A stretch of DNA of 64,000 nucleotides from Alphaproteobacteria bacterium (GTDB lineage Bacteria > Pseudomonadota > Alphaproteobacteria > Rhodospirillales > Rhodospirillaceae): contig QJZR01000006.1 of NCBI GenBank assembly GCA_003246625.1, forward strand, positions 62,001 to 126,000. Direction: 5' to 3'. The translations under genes and the position numbers were made by a program. This document shows, piece after piece, positions 11,444 through 19,304 of the stretch. Every line of letters starts with the position of its first letter. Position 1 is the first letter of the stretch. The notes below the pieces were generated by a model. It made no database searches. It was not told where the DNA came from and was given only the letters and a program-made list of their open reading frames with translations.

Positions 11444-12463
11444 ATGCCGGATTTCGAGGCTTTCACCGGACGCGCGCGCGCCGCGTTCTCCGCAGCGCGG
11501 GAACGGATCAGCCTGAAGGACGGCATCGGCCGCCTCAACCGAGGTGCCGGACCGTGGCGGGCGGTGAAGTGGGTGGCCGCGATCGTCGCGGCGCTTGTCC
11601 TGCTCTACTATCCCATCGGCATGGCGACGTTCCACAAGATCGACGACAACCCGGATTTCGGTCCGGGCGAGGTGGCCGCCGGGCAGTCCCGCGCCGTGGC
11701 CCAGGCCGCCGCCCTGATCCAGCGCGAGGTGGCGGACGGCCACTGGATTCCCAACGACCCCTTCTTCTTCCCCACCGCCGCGCTGGACAACATGCCGAAC
11801 TTCCAGACCGGCCTCTTCGCCGCGTTGTCGCGCTTCGCGGTGGAGCTTTCCGATCAGTTGGGGCGCACCCGCGGTTCCTCCCAGGTCGATCCCGACCTGG
11901 AGAAGGCGGTGGGGCTGTTGAAGTATCCGGGCAACGTGTGGATCTTCAACCTGTCCACCTCGCTGATGCCCACCGCCTCGTCCGAGAGCCAGTACCTGGC
12001 GGCGCGCCGCGCCCTGGTCAGCTATAACGAGCGCCTGGGCACGGGCAAGGCGGTGTTCGAACGCCGCGCCGACAACCTGATCGCCACGCTGGACCGCATC
12101 GGCAACGACATGGGCTCCGCCTCGGCGCTTCTCGACCGGCGGATCGAGGACGGCGGCGGGGTGATCTTCGACCGTACCTCCGACGACGTCTTCTATCAGA
12201 CCAAGGGGCGGCTTTACGGCTATTATCTGATTCTGCGCGAGCTTGGGCACGACTTCGCCCCGGTGATCAAGGACAAGGAACTGACCTCCGCCTGGGACCA
12301 GATGCTGTCTTCCTTCCGCCTGGCCGCCACCCTCGACCCCCTGATGGTCTCCAACTGCGCGCCGGACGCCCAGGTCTGCCCCAGCCATCTCGCCGCGCAG
12401 GGGTTTTATTTGCTGCGGTCGCGTACCCAACTACAGGAAGTCGCCAACATCCTCTTGAAATAG
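11444..12463 (+). CDS. DUF2333 family membrane-anchored protein
   Basis: A 339-residue protein of the DUF2333 family, function unknown. After a basic stretch there is one membrane helix near 43-62 (VKWVAAIVAALVLLYYPIGM). A large domain presumably outside the cytoplasm follows, with typical family phrases such as DGHWIPNDPFFFPTAALDN and DNMPNFQTGLFAALSRFAVEL. GGAGG is found seven bases before the ATG. It sits directly downstream of trpS and ahead of the TauE/SafE pair. No enzyme motif is visible. Confidence 0.8.
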   Translation: MPDFEAFTGRARAAFSAARERISLKDGIGRLNRGAGPWRAVKWVAAIVAALVLLYYPIGMATFHKIDDNPDFGPGEVAAGQSRAVAQAAALIQREVADGHWIPNDPFFFPTAALDNMPNFQTGLFAALSRFAVELSDQLGRTRGSSQVDPDLEKAVGLLKYPGNVWIFNLSTSLMPTASSESQYLAARRALVSYNERLGTGKAVFERRADNLIATLDRIGNDMGSASALLDRRIEDGGGVIFDRTSDDVFYQTKGRLYGYYLILRELGHDFAPVIKDKELTSAWDQMLSSFRLAATLDPLMVSNCAPDAQVCPSHLAAQGFYLLRSRTQLQEVANILLK

Positions 12464-12489
12464 GATAAGCCGCACGGCGAAACGCACCG

Positions 12490-13419
12490 ATGATTCAGGT
12501 CTACCTGCCGATCGCCGAAATGTCCGTGGATGCCGCCCTGATCGTCGCGCTGGGCGCGCTGGTCGGATTCACCTCGGGCCTGTTCGGGGTGGGCGGCGGC
12601 TTCCTGATGACGCCGCTGCTGATTTTCCTCGGCATTCCGCCGTCGGTGGCGGTGGGCTCGGGCACCAACCAGATCATCGCGTCGTCGATTTCCGGGGTGA
12701 TCGCCCACTGGCGGCGCGGCAACGTCGACGTGCGCATGGGCGGCGTGTTGCTGGCGGGCGGCGTCGCCGGTTCCCTGCTCGGCGTCCTGATCTTCAACCT
12801 GCTGAAGTCCCTGGGGCAGATCGATCTGGCGATCCGCCTGGCCTATGTCGTCTTCCTGGCCGGGGTGGGCGGCCTGATGCTGGTGGAGAGCGTGATCTCG
12901 ATGATCCGCTCGCGCGGGGCGCCCGCGTCCTCCGGCCCACGCGGGGTGGAGCGCTTCGCCTGGGCGGCGCGTCTGCCGATGCCGATGCGCTTTCCGAAGT
13001 CGGACTTGACGATCAGCGCCGTCCTGCCCCTCGCCATGGGGGTGGTGGTGGGCATCCTGGTCGCGATCATGGGCGTCGGCGGCGGCTTCATCATGGTGCC
13101 GGCGATGATCTATCTTCTGGGCATGCCGACCCAGGTGGTGATCGGCACCTCGCTGTTTCAGATCATCTTCGTCACCATCGCCACCACCTTTCTGCAAGCC
13201 ACCCTCAACCACAACGTCGACGCGGTGCTGACCATCCTGCTGATCGCGGGCGGCATCCTGGGCGCGCAGTGGGGGGCACGGCTGGGGGCCAAGCTGGGCG
13301 GGCGGCACTTGCGCATCCTGCTGGCGCTGCTGGTTCTGGGGGTGTGCGTCGGGCTGGTCGACGACCTGGCGACGACCCCGGCGGAGCCGTTCTCGGTGCT
13401 GATCGCGAGGGAACGATGA
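12490..13419 (+). CDS. Sulfite exporter TauE/SafE family (TSUP) permease
   Basis: A 309-residue integral membrane protein of the TSUP family, which moves sulfur-containing organic or inorganic anions. The two-fold repeat typical of the family is plain: GFTSGLFGVGGGFLMTPLL in the first half and GILVAIMGVGGGFIMVPAM in the second, each in a hydrophobic context with about 8 helices in total. Its stop overlaps the start of the TIGR02186 gene by 4 nt, a pairing seen in other alphaproteobacteria, so the two probably act together. The substrate is not determinable here. Confidence 0.9.
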   Translation: MIQVYLPIAEMSVDAALIVALGALVGFTSGLFGVGGGFLMTPLLIFLGIPPSVAVGSGTNQIIASSISGVIAHWRRGNVDVRMGGVLLAGGVAGSLLGVLIFNLLKSLGQIDLAIRLAYVVFLAGVGGLMLVESVISMIRSRGAPASSGPRGVERFAWAARLPMPMRFPKSDLTISAVLPLAMGVVVGILVAIMGVGGGFIMVPAMIYLLGMPTQVVIGTSLFQIIFVTIATTFLQATLNHNVDAVLTILLIAGGILGAQWGARLGAKLGGRHLRILLALLVLGVCVGLVDDLATTPAEPFSVLIARER

Positions 13420-14177
13420 GGCGGCTTCTTCCCCTGCTGGCCGCGCTTGCCCTTGCCCTTCTGCCGTCGGGCGACGGGGCGGACGCGGCGCGCCCGGTGG
13501 TCGCCGACCTGTCCAACCATCTGGTCGCCATCACCACCGGATTTTCCGGCACCCACGTGTTGGCCTTCGGCGCCACCGACGACCGCAAGGGCGACATCGT
13601 GATGGTGGTGCGCGGTCCGCGCGAAACCCACGTGGTGCGGGAAAAGACCCGTCTGGCCGGAATCTGGATGAATCGCGGCGGCGTGACCTTCGCGCAGGTG
13701 CCGTCGTATTACGCGGTGGCGGCGACGGCGCCGTTGTCCAGCGTCGCGCCGTCCGAGGTGCGCAAGCGCCACCAGATCGGCCTGGAGTCCCTGGCCCTCT
13801 CCGCCACCGATGGCGACGGCAAGGGGTTGTCCGAGGCCGAGGCGAAACGCTTCCGCGCCGCGCTGATCCGGATCAAGCAGAAGGCGGGCCTCTATCCCGA
13901 GAAGGCGGGCACCGTCACCACGCTGGAGAATCGCCTGTTCCGGGCGGAACTGTTCCTTCCCGCCACGGTGCCCACCGGTTCCTATTCGGTGGAAGTCTAT
14001 TTTTTGCAGGACGGCGCGGTAGTCGGCGCCGAGATCACGCCGCTGTTCGTTTCGAAGACCGGGTTCAGCGCCGAAGTCTTTGATTTCGCGACGCGACATG
14101 CCGTGAAATACGCGCTGGCGACGATCGCCTTCGCGGTCCTGGCGGGCTGGGGAGTCGCCCTCGTCTTCCGCCGTTGA
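13416..14177 (+). CDS. TIGR02186 family protein, exported and membrane-anchored
   Basis: A 253-residue protein with a signal peptide (RRLLPLLAALALALLPSG), a periplasmic domain containing GFSGTHVLAFGA and VVRGPRETHVVREK, and a C-terminal membrane helix near 232-248 ending in an RR anchor. This matches TIGR02186, whose members accompany TauE/SafE permeases; function is unknown. It overlaps the permease gene by 4 nt (ATGA), so co-translation is expected. It may be an accessory subunit of the transporter (inference from pairing only). Confidence 0.8.
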   Translation: MRRLLPLLAALALALLPSGDGADAARPVVADLSNHLVAITTGFSGTHVLAFGATDDRKGDIVMVVRGPRETHVVREKTRLAGIWMNRGGVTFAQVPSYYAVAATAPLSSVAPSEVRKRHQIGLESLALSATDGDGKGLSEAEAKRFRAALIRIKQKAGLYPEKAGTVTTLENRLFRAELFLPATVPTGSYSVEVYFLQDGAVVGAEITPLFVSKTGFSAEVFDFATRHAVKYALATIAFAVLAGWGVALVFRR

Positions 14178-14190
14178 ACGCAAAAGTGAC

Positions 14191-14219
14191 TTGACGCCCG
14201 ACCTCTCGCCCCATATTTC
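14191..14219 (+). promoter_or_regulatory. Sigma-70-like promoter of nfuA
   Basis: TTGACG at 14191-14196, a 17-base spacer, and TATTTC at 14214-14219 lie 25 bases before the nfuA ATG. The boxes and spacing match a housekeeping promoter. Confidence 0.55.
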
Positions 14220-14244
14220 AGCTTCCGGCGTGGAGATCGGCCAG

Positions 14245-14799
14245 ATGTTTATCGAGACCGAACCGACACCCAATCCGGCAACCATGAAGTTCCTGCCGGG
14301 GCGGGTCTTGAGCGAAGGGGGCAGCGTCGACTGCCCCAGCCCGGAAGCCGCCGCCGCCCTGTCGCCGTTGGCGGAGCGTCTGTTCCAGCTGGACGGCGTG
14401 GCGGGGGTGATGATCGGGCGCGAATCGGTCGCGGTGACCAAGACCGACGCCGCGTCGTGGGGTGTTTTGAAATTGCAGGTTCTGGGGCTCCTGGTGGAGC
14501 ACCTGACCCTCGGCCACCGGATCCTTTGCGAGGACCGCGTGGCCGAATCCGCCGCCGTAGAAAGCGACGGCGGCATAGGGGGCCGGATCAAGGCCTTGAT
14601 CGAAACCCGGGTGCGCCCGGTGGTCGCCCGCGATGGCGGCGACATCGTGTTCGATCGTTTCGACGACGGGATCGTCTATCTGCGGATGAAGGGCGCGTGC
14701 GCCGGATGTCCCAGCGCGACGCTGACCCTGAAAAACGGCGTCGAGGCGATGCTGAAGACCTACGTTCCCGAGGTCGTCGCGGTGCGGCAGGTGGTCTGA
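14245..14799 (+). CDS. nfuA: NfuA/NifU-type iron-sulfur cluster carrier
   Basis: Carries and delivers Fe-S clusters to apoproteins. The 184-residue protein has the N-terminal Nfu_N domain starting MFIETEPTPNPATMKFLPG, and a C-terminal NifU domain with the cluster-binding CxxC (C152 and C155, in KGACAGCPSATLTLKNG). The start at MFIETEP is the family's usual one; 18 upstream codons overlap the promoter and are excluded. It stands alone between the TIGR02186 gene and a Bax-like gene. Confidence 0.93.
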   Translation: MFIETEPTPNPATMKFLPGRVLSEGGSVDCPSPEAAAALSPLAERLFQLDGVAGVMIGRESVAVTKTDAASWGVLKLQVLGLLVEHLTLGHRILCEDRVAESAAVESDGGIGGRIKALIETRVRPVVARDGGDIVFDRFDDGIVYLRMKGACAGCPSATLTLKNGVEAMLKTYVPEVVAVRQVV

Positions 14800-14832
14800 A
14801 CCGGCCATCCCCGCGGGCGGCGCGGGGACAAA

Positions 14833-15831
14833 ATGAGAGCAAATCGTTTTAACGGTACGGAGAAGGGATCATTGCCGGGACCGAATTTCATCGATCTTAG
14901 CGAGCGTCCGCGTTTCGCCTTTTCTGCCGCCGCCCTGGGTTGCGCCCTGGGGCTGGTGTCCCTGCTTGTCGTCGCGCCGCCCGCGCCGCTGGCGAAGTTG
15001 ACGGTGATCGAGGAGGTGCGCGAGGTGCGCACCGCCCGCGCGGTGCTGCCGCACGTCGAACCCGAGGAATCGCTGGCCCTGGCCGCCCGCTTCGACGCCG
15101 AGGGCTATGACTGGGAAGAGGTGATCTCCGGTCGCCTCGAGGTTCCGTCCCTGGTCCTCAAGACCCTGCCCAAGGATCTGATCCATCTGCAGAACGTCGA
15201 TCTGAAGAAGAGCCTGTTCTTCCGTACCCTGCTGCCCCTGGTGTTGCAGGTGAACGCCGACGTCGAGGCCGACCGCGACCGTCTGCTGGCGCTGAAGTCC
15301 CGCGTCGACGCCGGACAGGCGCCGTCGCGCCGCGACCAGGCGTGGCTGGATGGCTTGGCGCGCGACTACAAGCTGGATTCCCCCGACGTCGAGGAACTGC
15401 TGCGTCGCGTCGATGGCGTGCCGCCGTCGCTGGTGCTGGCCCAGGCCGCCGAGGAAAGCGGCTGGGGAACCTCGCGCTTCGTGCGCGAAGGCAACGCCCT
15501 GTTCGGCCAGTGGACCTGGGACGAGGGCCATCGCGGCATCGTTCCCTCCGAGCGCGAGGCGGGCGAATCCCACAAGATCCGCGCCTTCTCCAGCGTCAAG
15601 GGGGCGATTTCCGCCTATGTGCGCAATCTCAACACCCACCCCGCCTATGAACGCTTCCGCCTGCAGCGGGCGCTGGGCGCGTCGGGCTACGACTTGACCG
15701 CGACCCTGGACAAGTATTCCGAACGCGGCACGAAGTACGTCGAAACCCTGCGCACCATCATGCAGGGCAACCGCCTGTCCGCCCTGGACCAGGCCCGCCT
15801 GTCGCGCGAAGTCCTGGTGGTGCGGCGGTAA
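14833..15831 (+). CDS. Bax-like glucosaminidase-domain protein
   Basis: A 332-residue protein resembling E. coli Bax, a member of the GH73 glucosaminidase-like superfamily that cleaves peptidoglycan glycan strands. There is one N-terminal membrane segment (about 30-55, ALGCALGLVSLLVVAPPAPL), so the catalytic part is probably periplasmic. The domain at about 195-320 contains AAEESGWGTSRFVREGNALFGQWTW, where the Glu of EES is the expected catalytic acid. Later come AISAYVRNLNTHPAYERFR and ATLDKYSERGTKYVETLR. It is convergent with cbiJ across repeat R2. Confidence 0.85.
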   Translation: MRANRFNGTEKGSLPGPNFIDLSERPRFAFSAAALGCALGLVSLLVVAPPAPLAKLTVIEEVREVRTARAVLPHVEPEESLALAARFDAEGYDWEEVISGRLEVPSLVLKTLPKDLIHLQNVDLKKSLFFRTLLPLVLQVNADVEADRDRLLALKSRVDAGQAPSRRDQAWLDGLARDYKLDSPDVEELLRRVDGVPPSLVLAQAAEESGWGTSRFVREGNALFGQWTWDEGHRGIVPSEREAGESHKIRAFSSVKGAISAYVRNLNTHPAYERFRLQRALGASGYDLTATLDKYSERGTKYVETLRTIMQGNRLSALDQARLSREVLVVRR

Positions 15832-15834
15832 GAA

Positions 15835-16010
15835 AGGCCGCGAGGGGTCTCGGACCCCTCGCGCACCCCATCCCCTTGGTTTTTGAGCGAAAGCGCGATC
15901 GAACCCTCACGCCGCGCGAAGGTCGATAGTCGCTGACGCGGCGAAAACAAGTTATGGGGTCAAGGGGGCCGCGACCCCTTGCGGGTCCGGGCAACGCCCG
16001 GCCTTATTTT
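15835..16010. repeat. Modular intergenic repeat, copy R2 (overlaps the cbiJ 3' end)
   Basis: Lies between the convergent Bax-like gene and cbiJ. The left arm is GCGAGGGG-tctcgga-CCCCTCGC. The core has TCACGCCGCG and TCGATAGTCGCTGACGCGG. The right arm has AAGGGG/CCCCTT and CCGGGC/GCCCGG hairpins. Its last 59 bases are read as the C-terminus of cbiJ. Confidence 0.85.
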
Positions 16011-16764
16011 CCAGCTTTTCCGCGATCCACGCCATCGCCGCTTCCGGCGTCGCGGTGTCGCCGGGTTCGGCGGGCGGGCGGCGGATCATCAGCACCGGAA
16101 TCCCCAGTTTGCGCGCCGCGGCGATCTTGCCGTAGGTGGCGTTGCCGCCCGCGTGCTTTGTGACCAGCACGTCGATGCGGTGGTCGCGCATCAGGGCGGT
16201 GTCGTCGGCCTCGGCGAAGGGGCCGCGCGCGGCCAGCGCGAGGTGCGGCCCGGCAAGCAACGGCGCGGCGGGCGGATCGACGACGCGGACCAGGCACCAG
16301 ACATCCGGCAGGTCGGCGAAGGGGGCGAGTTCGCCGATGCCGACGGTAAGGAAGGCGCGGTTGCCGGTGGCGGGCAGGCGGCGCGCCGCCTCTTCCGTGG
16401 TGTCGGTTTCGATCCAGCGGTCGTCCGGGTGGCGCGGCCATTCCGGGCGGCGGATTTGCAGGCGGGGCACCCCCACGGCGTCGCAGGCGGCACGGGCGTT
16501 GGCGGAGATCCGGGCGGCGAAGGGGTGGGTGGCGTCGACCACCAGGGCGACGCGGTTCTGCCGCAGGAAGTCGGCCAGACCCTCGGCGCCGCCGAAGCCG
16601 CCGATCCGCACCCGGCCGGGCAGCGGCTTGGGGTCGCGCACCCGCCCGGCAAGCGAGGTGAGGACCTCGATCTCGGGCCGTTCGGCGGCCAGACGGCGGG
16701 CCAGCCCCGCCGCGTCGGCGGTGCCGCCCAGGATCAGCAGCAGCGGCGGGTCACGGTCCGGCAT
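15952..16764 (-). CDS. cbiJ: Precorrin-6A / cobalt-precorrin-6A reductase
   Basis: NAD(P)H-dependent reduction of the macrocycle during cobalamin biosynthesis (CobK/CbiJ family). The 270-residue protein starts with LLLILGGTADAAGLARRLA, the family's nucleotide-binding opening, and has VVDATHPFAARISANA, the conserved mid-protein motif, then VLVTKHAGGNATYGKI and IPVLMIRRPP. Its start overlaps the end of cbiD by 14 nt, so the two are coupled. The last 18 residues (253-270) are encoded by repeat R2 and have no counterpart in the family, so the ancestral stop was probably lost or replaced. Because cbiD is present, the cobalt-precorrin (anaerobic) substrate is likelier. Confidence 0.92.
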   Translation of the reverse strand: MPDRDPPLLLILGGTADAAGLARRLAAERPEIEVLTSLAGRVRDPKPLPGRVRIGGFGGAEGLADFLRQNRVALVVDATHPFAARISANARAACDAVGVPRLQIRRPEWPRHPDDRWIETDTTEEAARRLPATGNRAFLTVGIGELAPFADLPDVWCLVRVVDPPAAPLLAGPHLALAARGPFAEADDTALMRDHRIDVLVTKHAGGNATYGKIAAARKLGIPVLMIRRPPAEPGDTATPEAAMAWIAEKLENKAGRCPDPQGVAAPLTP

Positions 16765-17833
16765 GGCCCACCACCACGCCGGAACGGTCGACGATCAGCA
16801 CGTCCACCACGGTGACCGGCTTGAGGATGTCGCGCGCCGCGTTCAGGCAGCGCGACGCCACCGCGTCGGCCAGGGGCACGTCCTGCGCGGCGGCCAGCTC
16901 CATCGCCTCCATCGCGGTGTTGGCGGCGCGGATGCGTTCGGCCAGGGCGGGGGGCGCGCCGTGGGTGCGCGCCAGCGCGGCCAGCGCGGCCATGTCCACC
17001 CGCGAGGCGCTGGAATGGACGTTCATGTGGCCTTCCGCCAGCTTGGCGAACTTGGCGAAGCCGCCGGAAAGGGTCAGGCGCGGCACCGGGTGGGCGCGCA
17101 GGTACTTGAGCAGGCCGCCGACGAAATCGCCCATGTCGATAAGGGCGAGGTCGGGCAGGCCGTAATACTGCTGCACGGCGCGTTCCGAGGCATAGCCGGT
17201 GGACCCCGCCAGGTGGGTCATGCCGTTGGCGACGGCGACGTCGACGGCGCGCTGGATGGTCTGGATGAAGGCCTCGCAGGAATAGGGTACCACCACGCCG
17301 GTGGTACCGAGCACGGAAAGGCCGCCGAGAATGCCGAGGCGGGGGTTGAGGGTTTTCGCCGCCAGCGTCTCGCCCCCGGGGATGGCGACGGTCACCTCGA
17401 CGTCGGCGGGACCGCCGGTTTCGTCGATGGCGCGCAGCAGGTTGGCGGCGATGATTCGCCGTGGCCCCGGGTTGATCGCCGCTTCGCCCACCGGCACCGG
17501 GATGCCCGCCCGGGTCACCGTGCCGACGCCCTCGCCGCCCCGGAAGGTGATGCCCGATCCCGCTGCGCCCCGGCGCAGCGTGACCAGAATCTCGGCGCCG
17601 TGGGTGACGTCGGGGTCGTCGCCCGCGTCCTTGATCACCCCGGCGGTGGCGGAGTCGGCCTCCAACCGCCGGGTGGACAGCGCGAAACCGGGGCGTTCGC
17701 CGCGCGGCAGGACGATTTCCACCGGATCGGGAAAACCGTCGCCGAACAGCGCGCGATAGGCCGCCGTGGCGGCGGCGGCGGCGCAGGCGCCGGTGGTCCA
17801 TCCGCTGCGAAGAGGCTTGGCGGGATCCGCCAT
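16751..17833 (-). CDS. cbiD: Cobalt-precorrin-5B (C1)-methyltransferase CbiD
   Basis: Methylates C-1 of the corrin ring in the anaerobic, early-cobalt branch of B12 synthesis. The 360-residue protein begins with the hallmark LRSGWTTGACAAAAATAAY. It contains PRGERPGF, VTRAGIPVPVGEAAINPGPR, an NGMTHLAGSTG segment and the C-terminal VVDVLIVDRSGVVVGH. The start was placed at the ATG of MADPAKPL, with AAAGGA seven bases upstream. The reading frame stays open for another 33 codons that run into the cobA promoter and are not counted. It is divergent from cobA with about 97 bases between starts. Confidence 0.93.
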   Translation of the reverse strand: MADPAKPLRSGWTTGACAAAAATAAYRALFGDGFPDPVEIVLPRGERPGFALSTRRLEADSATAGVIKDAGDDPDVTHGAEILVTLRRGAAGSGITFRGGEGVGTVTRAGIPVPVGEAAINPGPRRIIAANLLRAIDETGGPADVEVTVAIPGGETLAAKTLNPRLGILGGLSVLGTTGVVVPYSCEAFIQTIQRAVDVAVANGMTHLAGSTGYASERAVQQYYGLPDLALIDMGDFVGGLLKYLRAHPVPRLTLSGGFAKFAKLAEGHMNVHSSASRVDMAALAALARTHGAPPALAERIRAANTAMEAMELAAAQDVPLADAVASRCLNAARDILKPVTVVDVLIVDRSGVVVGHAGP

Positions 17834-17930
17834 CGGGTGTCCTTTCCTGTCGGTCAATGCTCGAAAAGTGTCATATCCGGCGAATGGCGACTTGTCATCG
17901 TCCGCGCGCTTGGGCATAACTTGCGCCGCC

Positions 17931-18767
17931 ATGATGAAACGCGCGAACGCTTATACGGTGGAACTGGAACCCGGTTGGGTCTGGCTGGTCGGCGGCGGTC
18001 CGGGGGACCCGGGCCTGTTGACGCTGCACGCCCTTTCGGCGCTGGAGCAGGCCGACACGGTGGTGCACGACGCCCTGGTCGATCCCCGCATCCTTGCCCT
18101 GGTCGCTCCGGGCACCGAACTGATCAACGTCGGCAAGCGCGGCTGGAAATGCAGCCCCAAGCAGAGCGACATCTGCGACCTTCTGGTCGACTTGGCCAAG
18201 CAAAACAAGCGGGTGGTGCGCCTGAAGGGCGGCGACCCCTTCGTCTTCGGCCGGGGGGGCGAGGAAGCCCAGGCCCTGGTGCGCGCCGAGATTCCCTTCC
18301 GCATCGTTCCCGGCATCACCGCGGGAATCGGCGGCCTGGCCTATGCCGGAATTCCGCTGACCACGCGCGAAACCAACGACGCGGTGGTCTTCGTCACCGG
18401 CCATGACGAATCGGGCGGCATGTCGCGCCGGGTGAAGTGGGAAGACCTGGCCCGCACCGTGCCGGTGATCGTCATCTACATGCCGATGAAGTCCCTGGGT
18501 CACATCGCCGAGCGCATGATCGCGGGCGGCCGCGACCCCGGCGAACATTGCGCCATCGTTTCGCAGGCCAGCACGCCGCGCCAGCGGGTGCTGATCTCCA
18601 CCCTGGAACGCTGCGCCGCCGACGCGGCGGACAGCGATTTGCCGAATCCGGCGCTGTTCGTCGTCGGCCCGGTGGTGGACTGTCGCGCCTGGGTCAACTG
18701 GTTCCCCGGCAATCGGTCGCCGCGCCTGGCGCCGCTGTCCCCCGCCGTCGTTCCCGACTCCGAATAG
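17931..18767 (+). CDS. cobA: Uroporphyrinogen-III C-methyltransferase (SUMT)
   Basis: Uses two SAM molecules to make precorrin-2 from uroporphyrinogen III, the entry point to cobalamin and siroheme. The 278-residue single-domain protein has the tetrapyrrole methylase signatures LVGGGPGDPGLLTLHAL, VHDALV, VNVGKRG-like NVGKRGWKCSP, and RLKGGDPFVFGRGGEEAQAL. It lacks the CysG Fe-chelatase part. Two adjacent ATG codons (17931 and 17934) could start it. It is divergent from cbiD-cbiJ and followed closely by the convergent DUF1636 gene, making a small cobalamin group. Confidence 0.95.
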   Translation: MMKRANAYTVELEPGWVWLVGGGPGDPGLLTLHALSALEQADTVVHDALVDPRILALVAPGTELINVGKRGWKCSPKQSDICDLLVDLAKQNKRVVRLKGGDPFVFGRGGEEAQALVRAEIPFRIVPGITAGIGGLAYAGIPLTTRETNDAVVFVTGHDESGGMSRRVKWEDLARTVPVIVIYMPMKSLGHIAERMIAGGRDPGEHCAIVSQASTPRQRVLISTLERCAADAADSDLPNPALFVVGPVVDCRAWVNWFPGNRSPRLAPLSPAVVPDSE

Positions 18768-18772
18768 GCGCA

Positions 18773-19174
18773 TCAGTCGCATCCGGTATTCGCGGCCGGG
18801 GCCGTCCCCGCCGGATAGATGCGGGTGATCAGACCCGCCGCCAGTTCCGGCGGGCGGTCTCCGTAGGGCACCTTGCCCTCCGGGTCGTTCAGGTACTTTT
18901 CGGCGAACTCCAGGATGCTCGGCACCGAGAATCGCGGGTTGAGGCCGCCGAACACCCAGCCGATCTTGCCCGGCGCCTGGAAGGCGATGACGCAGGCGTT
19001 GGAACACGCCCCCATGCAGCCCGTGGTTTCCACCGCGAAGTGCTCCTTCAGCGGCCATTTCTCGAATTTCTTGAGAAGGTTCTGGTGAAGCTGCGTGCCG
19101 CCGCGCACGCCGTTTTTTTCTTCCTCGGTCTTGGTGAAGTTGCAGCGGATGCAAACCTGGATGGTGTGAGTCAT
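18773..19174 (-). CDS. DUF1636 predicted metal-binding protein
   Basis: A 133-residue protein of the DUF1636/COG5469 type. The N-terminal CIRCN pair and the later CMGACSNAC cluster, followed by PGKIGWVFGGL, resemble a thioredoxin-like [2Fe-2S] ferredoxin fold, so it may bind an Fe-S cluster or a metal. The start at MTHTIQVCIRC has no long upstream extension of value. Five bases separate its stop from that of cobA on the other strand. Family members are often found among cobalamin genes, but the biochemical role is not established. Electron delivery or metal handling in B12 synthesis is a guess. Confidence 0.75.
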   Translation of the reverse strand: MTHTIQVCIRCNFTKTEEEKNGVRGGTQLHQNLLKKFEKWPLKEHFAVETTGCMGACSNACVIAFQAPGKIGWVFGGLNPRFSVPSILEFAEKYLNDPEGKVPYGDRPPELAAGLITRIYPAGTAPAANTGCD

Positions 19175-19304
19175 GGCCTCGGTTCCTTGAAAACTGTTGC
19201 CCCCAAGATGGGACAACCCGCCGCGCCGTTCAACCGTCCCGGCATGGACAAGTCATCCCCCGTGTGAAACAACATCTTCGATAGCGACAGACCGGACCGC
19301 CCGC

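Noticed and set aside
17834-17930. Cobalamin riboswitch before cobA or cbiD, or before the cobS and cobT operons
   Set aside because: The gaps are only about 97 and 86 bases, shorter than the normal element with its leader, and I could not find a convincing B12 box. Regulation may come from elsewhere.
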